A stretch of DNA of 64,000 nt from Primula veris. Its lineage: Eukaryota > Streptophyta > Magnoliopsida > Ericales > Primulaceae. This document shows, piece after piece, positions 33,967 to 44,885 of this stretch. Location of the stretch: NCBI GenBank assembly GCA_963682055.1, contig OY821749.1, forward strand, positions 17,930,631 to 17,994,630. The letters run 5' to 3'. Every line of letters begins with the position of its first letter. The stretch's first letter is position 1. A model generated the notes under the pieces. It searched no databases. It saw nothing but the letters and a program-made list of their open reading frames with translations, and was not told the origin of the DNA. Both the position numbers and the translations under genes were made by a program.

Positions 33967-36063
33967 TCATTTATAGGTCGACGCCTGTGATGCCTTGGCT
34001 ACTTGGCCAAAGTGGTCCAGCTGCCGTTGTCGCGATCGTTCCCCGCCTGGGCCCTTGGGTCTTGTCATATGAACGACGTTGATTGTTTTGCCTTGCCGGT
34101 TGTCGGATCCCTCGATGGCCAATTGTTTGCCTTTATTCCCAGCTCCTTTGATGAACTTGGCTAGGTATCCTGCATCGCCCCACTGGTTCATTCTCCATCG
34201 CAGGTTACGGCAATGCTCAGTGAGATGGCTGTGATCCTCATGATATGCGCAGAAGAGCTTGGAATCTCTCTGACTGGGGGGAGTGTTGATCGGTTGCGGT
34301 CGGGAATACCAACTTTCCCTGCATATATCCTTGAGGATATCTTCAGCAGACAGGTTGAAAGTGTATCGCAGCTCGACCGGTCCGAAAGCGTTTCGGTGTT
34401 CCCTCTCTTGGGGCCGACCTTGTTGAAACGGCTTGGGTGGCATTGGGTAGGTGAGCTGGAGCGGTTTATGTTCGTTGGTCGGTGTTGGGTATGCGATCTG
34501 GAGCGGTTTGGGCTCTAATGCTCGTGGTCGCTCTACCCTGCTATGGACCTCGGGCTCTTTGCCCTTTCTGGTCGGTTGGAATGCTTCTCCCTGGTTATTC
34601 CTAACTCTTTTGCGACCCACCTGTGCCTCACGGACCGACTCTCTTCTTGGTAGAGTTTGGTTGAGGAAACGCAGTTCGTCGTTTTTATCGGTGAGGTGGG
34701 TACAATAGGCTAGCAGGGAATCAGTGGTCGGGAAGTTTTTGCCTATGAACTTCCTTCTCGCCCAATAGCCATTAGGGATGGAATTGATAAAGTTTTGGAT
34801 GGCTATATTATTGGCATATCGTGGAATCTGGTTTGCTACGTCGATAAAACGTATGCAGTAATCGTTGAGCCTTTCATTTGGCATCATCGCCATTTTAAGA
34901 AGGGTTTCGATACTAACCTTCTTTTTCCGATGAGCAGCGTATCGGGTGGAGTATGCTCTTAGCAATTCTGCCCAGTCTCTAATGGAGCCCCGTGGTAAGT
35001 TGTGATACCATGACGAAGCCTCTTGACCAAAGCTGTTTTTGAAAAATTTGCACATCAGTGCATGGTCATCACTCCACAGTTCCATCTTCGTCTTGTAGTG
35101 CCTCAGATGGTCGATAGGGCAACTCTTCCCATCATAGAGCCTGAATTCGGGGATGACGAATCCCATAGGATTGCGGTACCGCGTGATCTGTTCAGCACAC
35201 GGGGTTTCTTGGCATACGTTCCAAGCCTGTTGGAACGCGTCATCCGTGACTTGGTAGGGGGGAGGGTATCCTCCCTGATGTGGTAGTGGGCCATATCCTT
35301 CCCCGATCCTGTATTCGGGATATCTACCGTCCTTCGTGTTTGTGTGGACACGTTCCATATGAGTGTTCGGATGGACGATAGTTATTGGGACATTGCCCCC
35401 TTGGTGGGAGACTCTTGTATCGGGTCGCCGACCCGCTGCCTCCAGAGCGGCCCTGTAGGCCGAATCTTCCACTTCATGGCGTGGGTCTTTGTCGGGTTGG
35501 ATAACTGGCAATACGATGCCGGCCGCTGTCATGGCCGTCATGCATGCCGCCAGCTGAGCTTGTAGCTGGGCGTAGTTCCTTTCATCGGCTAACGGAACAA
35601 CGTGTTGTACCTCCACCGTGGGTGGTGTAATCATCCTCGGAGGATTAGTCAGTAGTCGGGGCGACTGTCCGAGTACATGATCCTCGGGCATGCCAAACTG
35701 ATGAGCTTCGTCCGTTTGTAAACGAGCACCGGAGTTGACCGAGGCTGTAGGCAAAGGAACTCTTGAGCTTGGCCCTGCTTGGGACCCGGTTAAGCGTCTT
35801 CGTGCACGCCTTAATACGGGCACGTCTTGTTCGTCCTCCGAGGACGAAGGGTGTTCGTCGACAATCCCTTCGATGAAATGTCGGGGTGGTTCGACCGGTT
35901 GTTCTTGGTTGACGTAGGAGGTTGTTGGTTGGTTTCCGGATTGGATAGCTTCATATCTGTCGCGGATGGCGAGTAGATCGTCGAGGTCTTGTTGGCTAAT
36001 TTGCGTGTTTTGGTTATTGGTTTCTATTATCTCGGGATGGGTTTCCTCTACATTGGTAACCAT
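33967..36063 (-). CDS. gag of the Tat element, 698 aa
   Basis: Capsid precursor. The ATG at 36063 lies 80 bp from the 5' LTR. The retrotransposon gag domain is at about 320-470 (DHLRHYKTKMELWSDD, FFKNSFGQEASSWYHNL, LLKMAMMPNERLNDYCIRF). A C-terminal Cys/His motif CAYHEDHSHLTEHC stands where the nucleic-acid-binding knuckle is expected. The N-terminus (first 300 residues) is long, Pro/Gln-rich and without a domain. The chain ends at a TGA (33967-33969), and the same frame continues into pol. The length is normal for the lineage, so gag itself looks intact. Confidence 0.9.
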   Translation of the reverse strand: MVTNVEETHPEIIETNNQNTQISQQDLDDLLAIRDRYEAIQSGNQPTTSYVNQEQPVEPPRHFIEGIVDEHPSSSEDEQDVPVLRRARRRLTGSQAGPSSRVPLPTASVNSGARLQTDEAHQFGMPEDHVLGQSPRLLTNPPRMITPPTVEVQHVVPLADERNYAQLQAQLAACMTAMTAAGIVLPVIQPDKDPRHEVEDSAYRAALEAAGRRPDTRVSHQGGNVPITIVHPNTHMERVHTNTKDGRYPEYRIGEGYGPLPHQGGYPPPYQVTDDAFQQAWNVCQETPCAEQITRYRNPMGFVIPEFRLYDGKSCPIDHLRHYKTKMELWSDDHALMCKFFKNSFGQEASSWYHNLPRGSIRDWAELLRAYSTRYAAHRKKKVSIETLLKMAMMPNERLNDYCIRFIDVANQIPRYANNIAIQNFINSIPNGYWARRKFIGKNFPTTDSLLAYCTHLTDKNDELRFLNQTLPRRESVREAQVGRKRVRNNQGEAFQPTRKGKEPEVHSRVERPRALEPKPLQIAYPTPTNEHKPLQLTYPMPPKPFQQGRPQEREHRNAFGPVELRYTFNLSAEDILKDICRESWYSRPQPINTPPSQRDSKLFCAYHEDHSHLTEHCRNLRWRMNQWGDAGYLAKFIKGAGNKGKQLAIEGSDNRQGKTINVVHMTRPKGPGGERSRQRQLDHFGQVAKASQASTYK

Positions 36064-36122
36064 TGTCGCTCGTCTGGCAGAGTATTGGTATTCGAATTCT
36101 AAACTAGTTGGGAACTAGATGA

Positions 36123-36140
36123 TTCCCGGAGACGGCGCCA
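36123..36140 (-). promoter_or_regulatory. primer binding site of the Tat element
   Basis: On the minus strand TGGCGCCGTCTCCGGGAA starts two bases after the 5' LTR. It is complementary to a tRNA 3' end finishing in GGCGCCA. tRNA-Asp is the closest I can recall, with two mismatches, so the exact primer is uncertain. Confidence 0.75.
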
Positions 36141-36142
36141 TT

Positions 36143-36711
36143 TGATAAAGCCATAACTTTGGTCGGTCGCGTTAGGCTTTTCAACAATGATATAATAGTA
36201 AATCAACCGTGAATAATGGACACTTCCTGATCTTTATTATTGCTCGGATTATTACACTTTCTCGGACTATTACACTTGCTCGGATTAGTATTTCGGTTTT
36301 ACAATTGTGCTCGATATGACTATTTAATCTCTCGTCTTGATCTTTCTCCCCTTTTATTCGGTGCTCGGCTTTGTCTTTTCTCGGTTTATTTCTCGAAGTG
36401 GTATGCGTTGGTTAGTTTCTCTCTTTTCTCAACTTCTCTCTATATTTTTTGGATAGATTTTCTGGTTCTTTTTTAGGAGGGGTGGTTGGCTATTTATAGG
36501 CAACTATGCCTTCTAGGATGTTGACAAATGTCTTCATCCCAGGGGTTTTTCAGACATGGGTCCCCATTGGATTGGGCTTGGGCTTTTGATAGTAACATCT
36601 CAATTCCTATAAAAAGTATGAGACGACCCATTTAAGCGTTGGATACCCATTTATAAAGTGGGTTGATTATAACCGAATAGAATATTCGGGTCTAATTTTT
36701 ATGTTCTATCA
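36143..36711 (-). repeat. 5' LTR of the Tat element (right copy)
   Basis: A 569-bp direct repeat of 20117-20686. CTATAAATAG on the minus strand at 36490-36499 is the likely TATA box for gag-pol transcription. Confidence 0.95.
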
Positions 36712-37023
36712 GGTAGATACTCAATTATGATATAAATTTCATAGACTAGTATTTTAATTGCTAAAATTAGTACTTCCATATCTAAATCGTTAACACATTC
36801 ATAATAAAATACACTAAATGTATTTTTTCTCTTTTCAACTATCGCAAGAAGTTTGAAAAGTCTTGCAAGCAAATGCTCAACAATGGACCTAATGCAGCTG
36901 GTCCTTTTTTATGTTTTTCCTCTCCTTCTTATGTGTAAATCACGTGCAGAGACGTATTCAGCATTTTAAAAACCACAACCAGAGTTAAAATTAGGCTACT
37001 TAGAGCGTATATACATTGGAGTA

Positions 37024-37105
37024 GTTAGTTTATATTAGTTTTTACAGTGGCACATAAGAAATAAATTGGCTTTTATGTGCCACTTTAAAACTAATACAAA
37101 CTAAA
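37024..37105. repeat. 82-bp imperfect hairpin
   Basis: TTAGTTTATATTAG, then a short mismatch, then AGTGGCACATAAG pairs with CTTTTATGTGCCACTT and CTAATACAAACTAAA across a loop near 37062-37071. It may be a very small MITE. Its right flank is duplicated at about 53513. Confidence 0.7.
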
Positions 37106-37139
37106 AGTACCAAACAGTAGTTTTATTAAAAACATGGAA

Positions 37140-37258
37140 AAACTCTGTAAAACATTGATCAAAACCCTTTCATAAACCCCACTCTCTCTCCTCTTCCATT
37201 TTCTTAAAATCTACGTGAACTCTGTTTGGTGCGAAAAACCTGTGTCTATATCTTATGG
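37140..37258 (+). promoter_or_regulatory. possible 5' untranslated exon of an F-box gene
   Basis: GTAAAACATTGAT, ACCCCACTCTCTCTC, CTCTTCCATTTT and GGTGAGTTCAACTAT occur in the same order at 53985-54140, upstream of the F-box gene at 54577. GGTGAGT would be the splice donor. The nearest downstream F-box start on this strand is 45580, which has a splice acceptor just before its ATG. Confidence 0.4.
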
Positions 37259-37363
37259 GTGAGTTCAACTATTTAATACATTTATCTAACTCTGTATTAT
37301 TGTAAGCTTAGGTGAGTTCAACTATTTAATACATTTATCTAACTCTGTATTATTGTAAGCTTT
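37258..37363 (+). repeat. 53-bp tandem duplication containing a splice-donor-like GGTGAGT
   Basis: GGTGAGTTCAACTATTTAAT and the following 33 bases are repeated almost exactly at 37311. Each copy carries the donor-like site. Confidence 0.9.
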
Positions 37364-37379
37364 TTGTGTCTAATTTATT

Positions 37380-37535
37380 GTCGGGAGGAGCTGGGTGCCA
37401 ATATTATTAAAAACCCTATTTATTTTGTCATGTATCTTACATATATATGTTTAAAAAATATATTGGATTAGCACCCCCTATATTTTATATTGTAATTTTA
37501 GAAACCGCTTTTGTCGGCTCCTAGCTCCACCACTG
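37380..37535. mobile_element. small hAT-type MITE, about 156 bp
   Basis: Left end GGAGGAGCTGGGTGCC and right end (other strand) GGTGGAGCTAGGAGCC form an imperfect inverted repeat inside CAGTGG-type ends. The flanks AATTTATT and ATTTTCTT match at 6 of 8 positions, a decayed target duplication. Confidence 0.45.
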
Positions 37536-37892
37536 ATTTTCTTTTTTGGTTGTTAGTAGAAAGTGACTAATTAGGTGATATTGTGCCTTTTTGGGTTTTA
37601 AGGGTTGATTTTTCTTTAATATTTTGTTTGGGTGTTTGGCAGGATTTGTTTTCCATATGAACAAGGGAAAAGAAATAGAGTGATGTAATTCGGGGAAAAT
37701 TGTATCCATTTTTGTATTGAAATTTGGTGTATGAAAATAATATACGAAAATCAGTCAAACAATGGAGGAAGCAGCTGGTGATATAAGGGAGATGTGAACC
37801 CTAAAAGCTACAGAATACTAACGATTTTCATTGTATATATTTACTGTTTTACTTAAAAATTTCAATATATCCGAAATAACATCACTCATGTA

Positions 37893-38059
37893 CAATGGAG
37901 GAGCTAGGAGGAACCTGGCAAATAATAATATATTATGAGAAACTACACCCGTCATTGTATATTTTACATATAAATTTATAAAACTAGTGGTTAAACTCCC
38001 CTGTATATTTTTTCTTTGGAATTCCTCCACGCCGTATCAGAACCCTAGCTTCGTCATTG
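37893..38059. mobile_element. small hAT-type MITE, 167 bp
   Basis: Ends CAATGGAGGAGCTAGG and (other strand) CAATGACGAAGCTAGG, with flanking 8-bp sequences CTCATGTA (37885-37892) and CTTATGTA (38060-38067), which differ at one base. Confidence 0.7.
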
Positions 38060-38158
38060 CTTATGTACGTATATTGTTTAGTTTGTGTAGAATGTTTCAT
38101 GTTTAACCTTTTATGTAAGAAGTGGGTAATTCTTTGATGCTTAGTGTGTAATTACTTG

Positions 38159-38316
38159 CAGGGGCATCCCAGTGCTTTTGGTTGCCCAATGCGCAGTTTT
38201 TTTGGTTGCCCAGTACTTAAACCATTGTCCAAAAAAAAAAAAAAAAAAAAATTTTGCCCCGGCCCAGTCTCTGCGTCAGGCCCAAGTCTTACTGGATTTG
38301 GGTCTGGGTCACCCCT
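38159..38316. mobile_element. small hAT-type MITE, 158 bp, perfect 8-bp duplication
   Basis: ATTACTTG flanks both sides (38151-38158 and 38317-38324). The ends are CAGGGGCATCCCAG and (other strand) AGGGGTGACCCAGA. The inside holds a 21-base A run (38231-38251) and two TTTTGGTTGCCCA(A/G)T copies. Confidence 0.7.
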
Positions 38317-39135
38317 ATTACTTGGATTAAAAGTTTATGTATAGATGCGGCTTAGACTGTAAAGGGGACATGAAATAAAACCTACACTTCTTTCCTAACT
38401 GCTCGTGTAACCATTTCTTTCTATTGTGTGTGTACTTGTTAGAATAAAAAAAAAGTATGAGAGTTATATAAGTTCACTTAAGTTGGATATGTGGTGGCAA
38501 GGCAGGATGGCATAGGGGGTTGGTAAGTCAGATTTAGCATAAGCGAGATAAGAGAGGTTGGTTGGATAGACTAGACAGATAGATAGATAGATAGTAGTCA
38601 TTTTTGTGAACTCTCGAAGGGTGTCCTTTTTATAAGTATTTAGTATATTTGTCTCTTTCTGGAAAACAATCAAAGGAATTGAGTTGTTATATTTTTTTCC
38701 AACTACTTCTCAAGGAAATATTTTAGATAGTTAACATTAAATATTAATCGAGAACAATACCATCTAGAGAAAATTAAGGATTGGTCCACGAAAACAAAAG
38801 TATTTAAGGATTGGTCCAGCTATAAAATTTATTTAAGGATTGGTCCAGCTATAAAATTTATTTAAGTATTTAAGGATTGGTCCATCATTTCTGAAACTAA
38901 TTAATGATTGGTCCATTTCCACTAATTAACAAATAAAAATAAAAAAAATCCGAAAAAAATAAAAAAATTCCAGAAAATAAAAATGCAAAAATGAAAAAAA
39001 AAAAAAATAAATAAAAGAGGCAAAACGCCGAAAAAACACGATTTTTTTTTTAAGAATCTCAAAAAATCAAAACAAAATCCTAAAAAATCAACAAAAATCT
39101 AAAATTAACAAAAATCCGAAAACGCAAAAAAAAAA

Positions 39136-42100
39136 CAGTTCAAACTGTTTTTAAAATAGTTCAGACTGTTTTTAAAATAGTTCAGTCTGTTTTTAAAATG
39201 ACTTAAAAAAAGTTCAGACTGTTGTTTTTAAAAAAAAAAGTTCAGACTGTTTTGAAAAAAAACAGTTCGGACTGTTTTGAAAAAAAAAAACAGTTCGGAC
39301 TGTTTTGAAAAATAAAACAGTTCGGACTGTTTTGAAAAAAAAAACAGTTCGGACTGTTTTTATAAAAAAAAAAATTCGCACTGTTTTGAAAAAAAAACAG
39401 TTCGCACTGTTTTAAAAAAAAAACAGTTCGCACTGTTTTAAAAAAAAAACAGTTCGCACTGTTTTAAAAAAAAAACAGTTCGCACTGTTTTAAAAAAAAA
39501 ACAGTTCGGACTGTTTTAAAAAAAAAAGTTCGGACTGTTTTTTTTTTAAAAAAAGTTCGGACTGTTTTTAAAAAAAACAGTCCAGACTGTTTTAAAAAAT
39601 AACAGTCCGGACTGTTTTAACTGTTTTTAAAAAAAAACAGTCCGGACTGTTTAAAAAAAAACAGTTCAGACTGTTTTTAAAATGACTTAAAAATAGTTCA
39701 GACTGTTTTTAAAAAAAAACAGTTCAGACTGTTTTTTTTTTAAAAAAAGTTCAGACTGTTTTTTAAAAAAACCAGTTCAGAATGTTTTAAAAAAAACAGT
39801 TCGGACTGTTTTAAAAAAAAACAGACCGGACTGTTTTAAAAAAAAACAGTCCGGACTGTTTGAACAAAAAAAACAGTCCGGACTGTTTTAAAAAATAACA
39901 GTCCGGACTGTTTTAACTGTTTTTAAAAAAAAGCAGTCCGGACTGTTTTTAAAAAAAACAGTCCGGACTGCTTTAAAAAAAAACAGTGCGGACTGTTTTA
40001 AAAAAAACAGTGCGGACTGTTTTAAAAAAAACAGTTCAGACTGTTTTTAAAATAGTTCGGACTGTTTTTAAAATAACTTAAAAATAGTTCAGACTGTTTT
40101 TAAAAAAAATAGTTCAGACTGTTTTTTTAAAAAAAAAGTGCGGACTGTTTTGAAAAAAAAACAGTCCGGACTGTTTTGAAAAAAAAACAGTCCGGACTGT
40201 TTGAAAAATAAACAGTCCGGACTGTTTTAAAAAAAAAACAGTCCGGACTGTTTTAAAAAAAACAAAACAGTCCGGACTGTTTTAAAAAAAAAAAAAGTCC
40301 GGACTGTTTTTAAAAAAAAACAGTGCGGACTGTTTTAAAAAAAACAGTGCGGTCCGGGCTGTTTTAAAAAAAAAACAGTGCGGTCCGGGATGTTTTAAAA
40401 AAAAACAGTGCGGACTATTTTTAAAAAAAAACAGTCCGGACTGTTTTAAAAAAAAACAGTTCGCACTGTTTTAAAAAAAAACAGTTCGCACTGTTTTAAA
40501 AAAAAAAACAGTCCGGACAAAAAAAACAGTCCGGACTGTTTTAACTGTTTTTAAAAAAAAACAGTCCGGACTGCTTTAAAAAAAAACAGTCCGGACTGCT
40601 TTAAAAAAAAACAGTGCGGACTGTTTTAAAAAAAACAGTCCGGACTGTTTTAAAAAAAAACAGTTCAGACTGTTTAAAAAAAACAGTTCAGACTGTTTTT
40701 AAAATAGTTCAGACTGTTTTTAAAATGACTTAAAAATAGTTCAGACTGTTTTTAAAAAAAAACAGTTCAGACTGTTTTTTGAAAAAAAAAGTTTAGACTG
40801 TTTTGAAAAAAAACAGTTCGGACTGTTTTGAAAAAAAAACAGTTTGGACTGTTTTGAAAAAAAAACAGTTCGGACTGTTTTTTAAAAAAACAGTCCGGAC
40901 TGTTTTAAAAAAAACAGTGCGGTCCGGACTGTTTTAAAAAAAAAAAAACAGTCCGGACTGTTTTTAAAAAAAACAGTGCGGACTGTTTTAAAAAAAACAG
41001 TCCGGACTGTTTTAAAAAAAACAGTGCGGACTGTTTTTAAAAAAAAACAGTGCGGACTGTTTTAAAAAAAACAGTCCGGACTGTTTTAAAAAAACAGTGC
41101 GGTCCGGGCTGTTTTAAAAAAAAACAGTGCGGTCCGGGCTGTTTTAAAAAAAAAAACAGTGCGGACTGTTTTTAAAAAACGATTTTTTTTTTAAAAATCT
41201 CAAAAAATCAAAAAAAAATCCCAAAAAATCAACAAAAATCTAAAATTAACAAAAATCCGAAAACGCAAAAAAAAAACAGTTCAGACTGTTTTTAAAATAG
41301 TTCAGTCTGTTTTTAAAATGACTTAAAAATAGTTCAGACTGTTGTTTTTAAAAAAAAAAGTTCAGACTGTTTAAAAAAAATCAGTCCGGACTGTTTTAAA
41401 AAAAAAACAGTTCGGACTGTTTTTAAAAAAAAACAGTTCGGACTGTTTTGAAAAAAAACAGTTCGGACTGTTTTGAAAAATAAAACAGTTCGCACTGTTT
41501 TGAAAAAAAAAACAGTTCGCACTGTTTTTAAAAAAAAAAAGTTCGCACTGTTTTGAAAAAAAAAAAGTTCGCACTGTTTTGAAAAAAAAACAGTTCGCAC
41601 TCTTTTAAAAAAAAACAGTTCGCACTGTTTTAAAAAAAAAACAGTTCGGACTGTTTTAAAAAAAAAGTTCGGACTGTTTTAAAAAAAAAAAAGTTCAGAC
41701 TGTTTTTTTTAAAAAAAAAGTCCGGACTGTTTTTAAAAAAAAAGTCCGGACTGTTTTTAAAAAAAACAGTCGGGACTGTTTTAAAAAATAACAGTCCGGA
41801 CTGTTTGAACAAAAAAAACAGTCCGGACTATTTTAAAAAATAACAGTCCGGACTGTTTTAACTGTTTTTAAAAGAAAGCAGTCCGGACTGTTTTTAAAAA
41901 AAACAGTCCGGACTGCTTTAAAAAAAAAACAGTGCGGACTGTTTTAAAAAAAACAGTGCGGACTGTTTTAAAAAAAACAGTTCAGACTGTTTTTAAAATA
42001 GTTCGGACTGTTTTTAAAATGACTTAAAAATAGTTCAGACTGTTTTGAAAAAAAAACAGTCCGGACTGTTTTGAAAAAAAAACATTCCGGACTGTTTGAA

Positions 42101-44885
42101 AAAAAAACAGTCCGGACTGTTTGAAAAAAAAACAGTCCGGACTGTTTTAAAAAAATCAAAACAGTCCGGACTGTTTTTAAAAAAAAATAGTCCGGACTGA
42201 TTAAAAAAAACAGTGCGGTCCGGGCTGTTTTAAAAAAAAACAGTGCGGACTGTTTTAAAAAAAAAAAAACAGTCCGGACTGTTTTAAAAAAAAAAAACAG
42301 TGCGGACTGTTTTAAAAAAAACAGTCCGGACTGTTTTAAAAAAAATAGTGCGGTCCGGGCTGTTTTAAAAAAAAACAGTGCAGACTGTTTTTAAAAAAAC
42401 AGTCCGGACTGTTTTAAAAAAAAAAACAGTTCGCACTGTTTTAAAAAAAAAACAGTTCGCACTGTTTTAAAAAAAAAAACAGTTCGCACTGTTTTAAAAA
42501 AAAAAGCAGTCCGGACTGTTTTGAAAAAAAAACAGTCCGGACTGTTTTGAAAAAAAAACAGTCCGGACTGTTTGAAAAAAAAACAGTCCGGACTGTTTGA
42601 AAAAAAAACAGTCCGGACTGTTTTAAAAAAAAAACAGTCCGGACTGTTTTAAAAAAAAACAGTCCGGACGGTTTTAAAAAAAACAAAACAGTCCGGACTG
42701 TTTTTAAAAAAAAAACAGTCCGGACTGTTTAAAAAAAACAGTGCGGTCCGGGCTGTTTTAAAAAAAAACAGTGCGGACTGTTTTAAAAAAAAAAAACAGT
42801 CCGGACTGTTTTTTAAAAAAAACAGTGCGGACTGTTTTAAAAAAAACAGTGCGGTCCGGGCTGTTTTAAAAAAAAACAGTGCGGTCCGGGCTGTTTTAAA
42901 AAAAAAACAGTGCGGTCCGTGCTGTTTTAAAAAAAAACAGTGCAGACTATTTTAAAAAAAAAACAGTCCGGACTGTTTTTAAAAAAAAACAGTTCGCACT
43001 GTTTTAAAAAAAAAACAGTTCGCACTGTCTTAAAAAAAATAACAGTCCGGACAAAAAAACCGTCCGGACTGTTTTTAAAAAAAAACAGTCCGGACTGTTT
43101 TAACTGTTTTTAAAAAAAAACATTCCGGACTGCTTTAACAAAAAACAGTGCGGACTGTTTTAAAAAAAACAGTCCGGACTGTTTTAAAAAAAAAAACAGT
43201 CCGGACTGTTTAAAAAAAACAGTTCAGACTGTTTTTAAAATAGTTCAGACTGTTTTTAAAATGATTTCAAAATAGTTCAGACTGTTTTTAAAAAAACACA
43301 GTTCAGACTGTTTTTTTTAAAAAAAAGTTCAGACTATTTTGAAAAAAAACAGTTCTGACTGTTTTGAAAATAAAACAGTTCGGACTGTTTTGAAAAAAAA
43401 CAGTCCGCACTGTTTTAAAAAAAACAGTGCGGTCCGGACTGTTTTAAAAAAAAAAACAGTCCGCACTGTTTTAAAAAAAAAAAACAGTCCGGACTGTTTT
43501 TAAAAAAAAACAGTGCGGACTGTTTTAAAAAAAACAGTCCGGACTGTTTTAAAAAAAACAGTGCGGTCCGGGCTGTTTTAAAAAAAAACAGTGCGGTCCG
43601 GGCTGTTTTAAAAAAAAACAGTGCGGACTGTTTTAAAAAAAAAAAACAGTCCGGACTGTTTTTAAAAAAAAAACAGTGCGGACTGTTTTTAAAAAAAAAC
43701 AGTGCGGACTGTTTTAAAAAAAACAGTCCGGACTGTTTTAAAAAAAACAGTTCAGACTGTTTTTTGAAAAAAAAAAGTTCGGACTGTTTTGAAAAAAAAC
43801 AGTTCGGACTGTTTTGAAAAAAAAACAGTTCGGACTGTTTTGAAAAAAAAACAGTTCGGACTGTTTTGAAAAAAAAACAGTCCGGACTGTTTTAAAAAAA
43901 AAAAAAAAGTCCGGACTGTTTTTAAAAAAAACAGTCCGGACTGTTTTAAAAAAAAAACAGTTCGCACTGTTTTAAAAAAAAAACAGTTCGCATTGTTTTA
44001 AAAAAAAACAGTCCGGACTGTTTTAAAAAATAACAGTCCGGACTGTTTTAACTGTTTTTAAAAAAAAACAGTCCGGACTGTTTTTAAAAAAAACAGTCCG
44101 GACTGCTTTAAAAAAAAACAGTGCGGACTGTTTTAAAAAAAACAGTGCGGACTGTTTTAAAAAAAAACAGTCCGGGCTGTTTAAAAAAAACAGTTCAGAC
44201 TGTTTTTAAAATAGTTCAGACTGTTTTTAAAATGACTTAAAAATAGTTCTGACTGTTTTTAAAAAAAAAACAGTTCAGACTGTTTTTTTTAAAAAAAAGT
44301 TCAGACTGTTTTGAAAAAAAACAGTTCGGACTGTTTTGAAAAAAAAACAGTTCGGACTGTTTTGAAAAAAAAACTGTTCGGACTGTTTTGAAAAAAAAAC
44401 AGTTCGGACTGTTTTGAAAAAAAAACAGTTCGGACTGTTTTAAAAAAAAAAAACTGTCCGGACTGTTTTAAAAAAAAAAAAACAGACCGGACTGTTTTAA
44501 AAAAAAAATAGTCCGGACTGTTTTTAAAAAAAAAACAGTGCGGACTGTTTTAAAAAAAACAGTGCGGTCCGGGCTGTTTTAAAAAAAAACAGTGCGGACT
44601 GTTTTTAAAAAAAAAACAGTCCGGACTGTTTTAAAAAAAAAACAGTCCGGACTGTTTAAAAAAAAACAGTCGGGACTGTTTTTAAAAAAAAAACAGTTCG
44701 GACTGTTTTTAAAAAAAAACAGTTCAGACTGTTTTTAAAAAAAACAGTTCAGACTGTTTTTAAAATGACTTAAAAAAGTTTAGACTGTTTTTGGTTCAGA
44801 CTGTTTTTGGTTCAGACTGTTTTTAAAATGACTTAAAATGGTTCAGACTGTTTTTAAAATGATTTAAAATAGTTCAGACTGTTTT
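39136..44885. repeat. array of roughly 200 short palindromes separated by A/T runs
   Basis: The basic unit is about 24-28 bp: an A run, a core, a T run. The core ACAGTCCGGACTGT is a perfect palindrome, and with its A/T flanks AAAACAGTCCGGACTGTTTT also is. Variants include ACAGTTCGGACTGT, ACAGTTCAGACTGT, ACAGTTCGCACTGT, ACAGTGCGGACTGT and the longer ACAGTGCGGTCCGGGCTGT. Variants occur in zones. The spacer AAAATGACTTAAAAATAG recurs at about 39.20, 39.68, 40.07, 40.72, 41.32, 42.02, 43.26, 44.23, 44.77 and 44.83 kb. The copy number is an estimate from length. Confidence 0.9.
41170..41278 (+). repeat. internal copy of the inner left arm inside the palindrome array
   Basis: CGATTTTTTTTT, ATCTCAAAAAATCAAAA, ATCAACAAAAATCTAAAAT and AAAAATCCGAAAACGCAAAA repeat the sequence at 39039-39135. 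The array that follows starts with the same order of variants (TTCAGTCTGT at 39181 and 41301). This shows a direct duplication of about 2.1 kb. Confidence 0.85.

Larger units (their letters stand above)
20117..36711 (-). mobile_element. Tat-lineage Ty3/gypsy LTR retrotransposon, 16.6 kb, with antisense genes
   Basis: Two LTRs (20117-20686 and 36143-36711) begin TGATAAAGCC and end TTCTATCA on the plus strand and are flanked by the 5-bp duplication GGTAG (20112-20116 and 36712-36716). gag and pol lie on the minus strand, so the right LTR is the 5' LTR. A tRNA-type primer site is at 36123-36140 and a purine tract at 20687-20705. A second RNase H after the reverse transcriptase domains marks the Tat lineage. 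The LTRs differ at about ten places in 570 bp by eye, so the insertion is fairly young. The coding part is damaged: gag and pol are separated by an in-frame TGA, and a deletion fuses RNase H to integrase out of frame. The 9-kb stretch between pol and the 3' LTR carries genes on the opposite strand. Confidence 0.95.
19880..36835. mobile_element. older inverted-repeat element interrupted by the Ty3/gypsy insertion
   Basis: Removing the retrotransposon (20117-36711) and one GGTAG copy joins about 235 bp on the left (19880-20116) to about 120 bp on the right (36712-36835). The outer parts are inverted and similar: GGTTAACAATTTATGTATTAC on the left resembles GTGTTAACGATTTAGATATGG read from the right, followed by matching TTTT-AGCAATT and TATGAAATTT-like blocks. 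The right edge shares ATACACTAAATGTATTTTTT with the foldback element at 13260-14310, so both may belong to one family. The outer boundaries are approximate. Confidence 0.45.

Noticed and set aside
33900..33990. Programmed frameshift between gag and pol
   Set aside because: Both are in the same frame; only a stop codon separates them.
30777..35917. Plus-strand open frames of 60-101 codons opposite gag and pol
   Set aside because: Shadow frames of the minus-strand coding sequence, with no motifs and no TATA box, unlike the antisense genes at 20.9-24.6 kb.
39242..43967. Several minus-strand open frames of 60-90 codons rich in Phe, Lys and Asn
   Set aside because: They are translations of the A/T-spaced palindrome repeats and have no start context or codon character.
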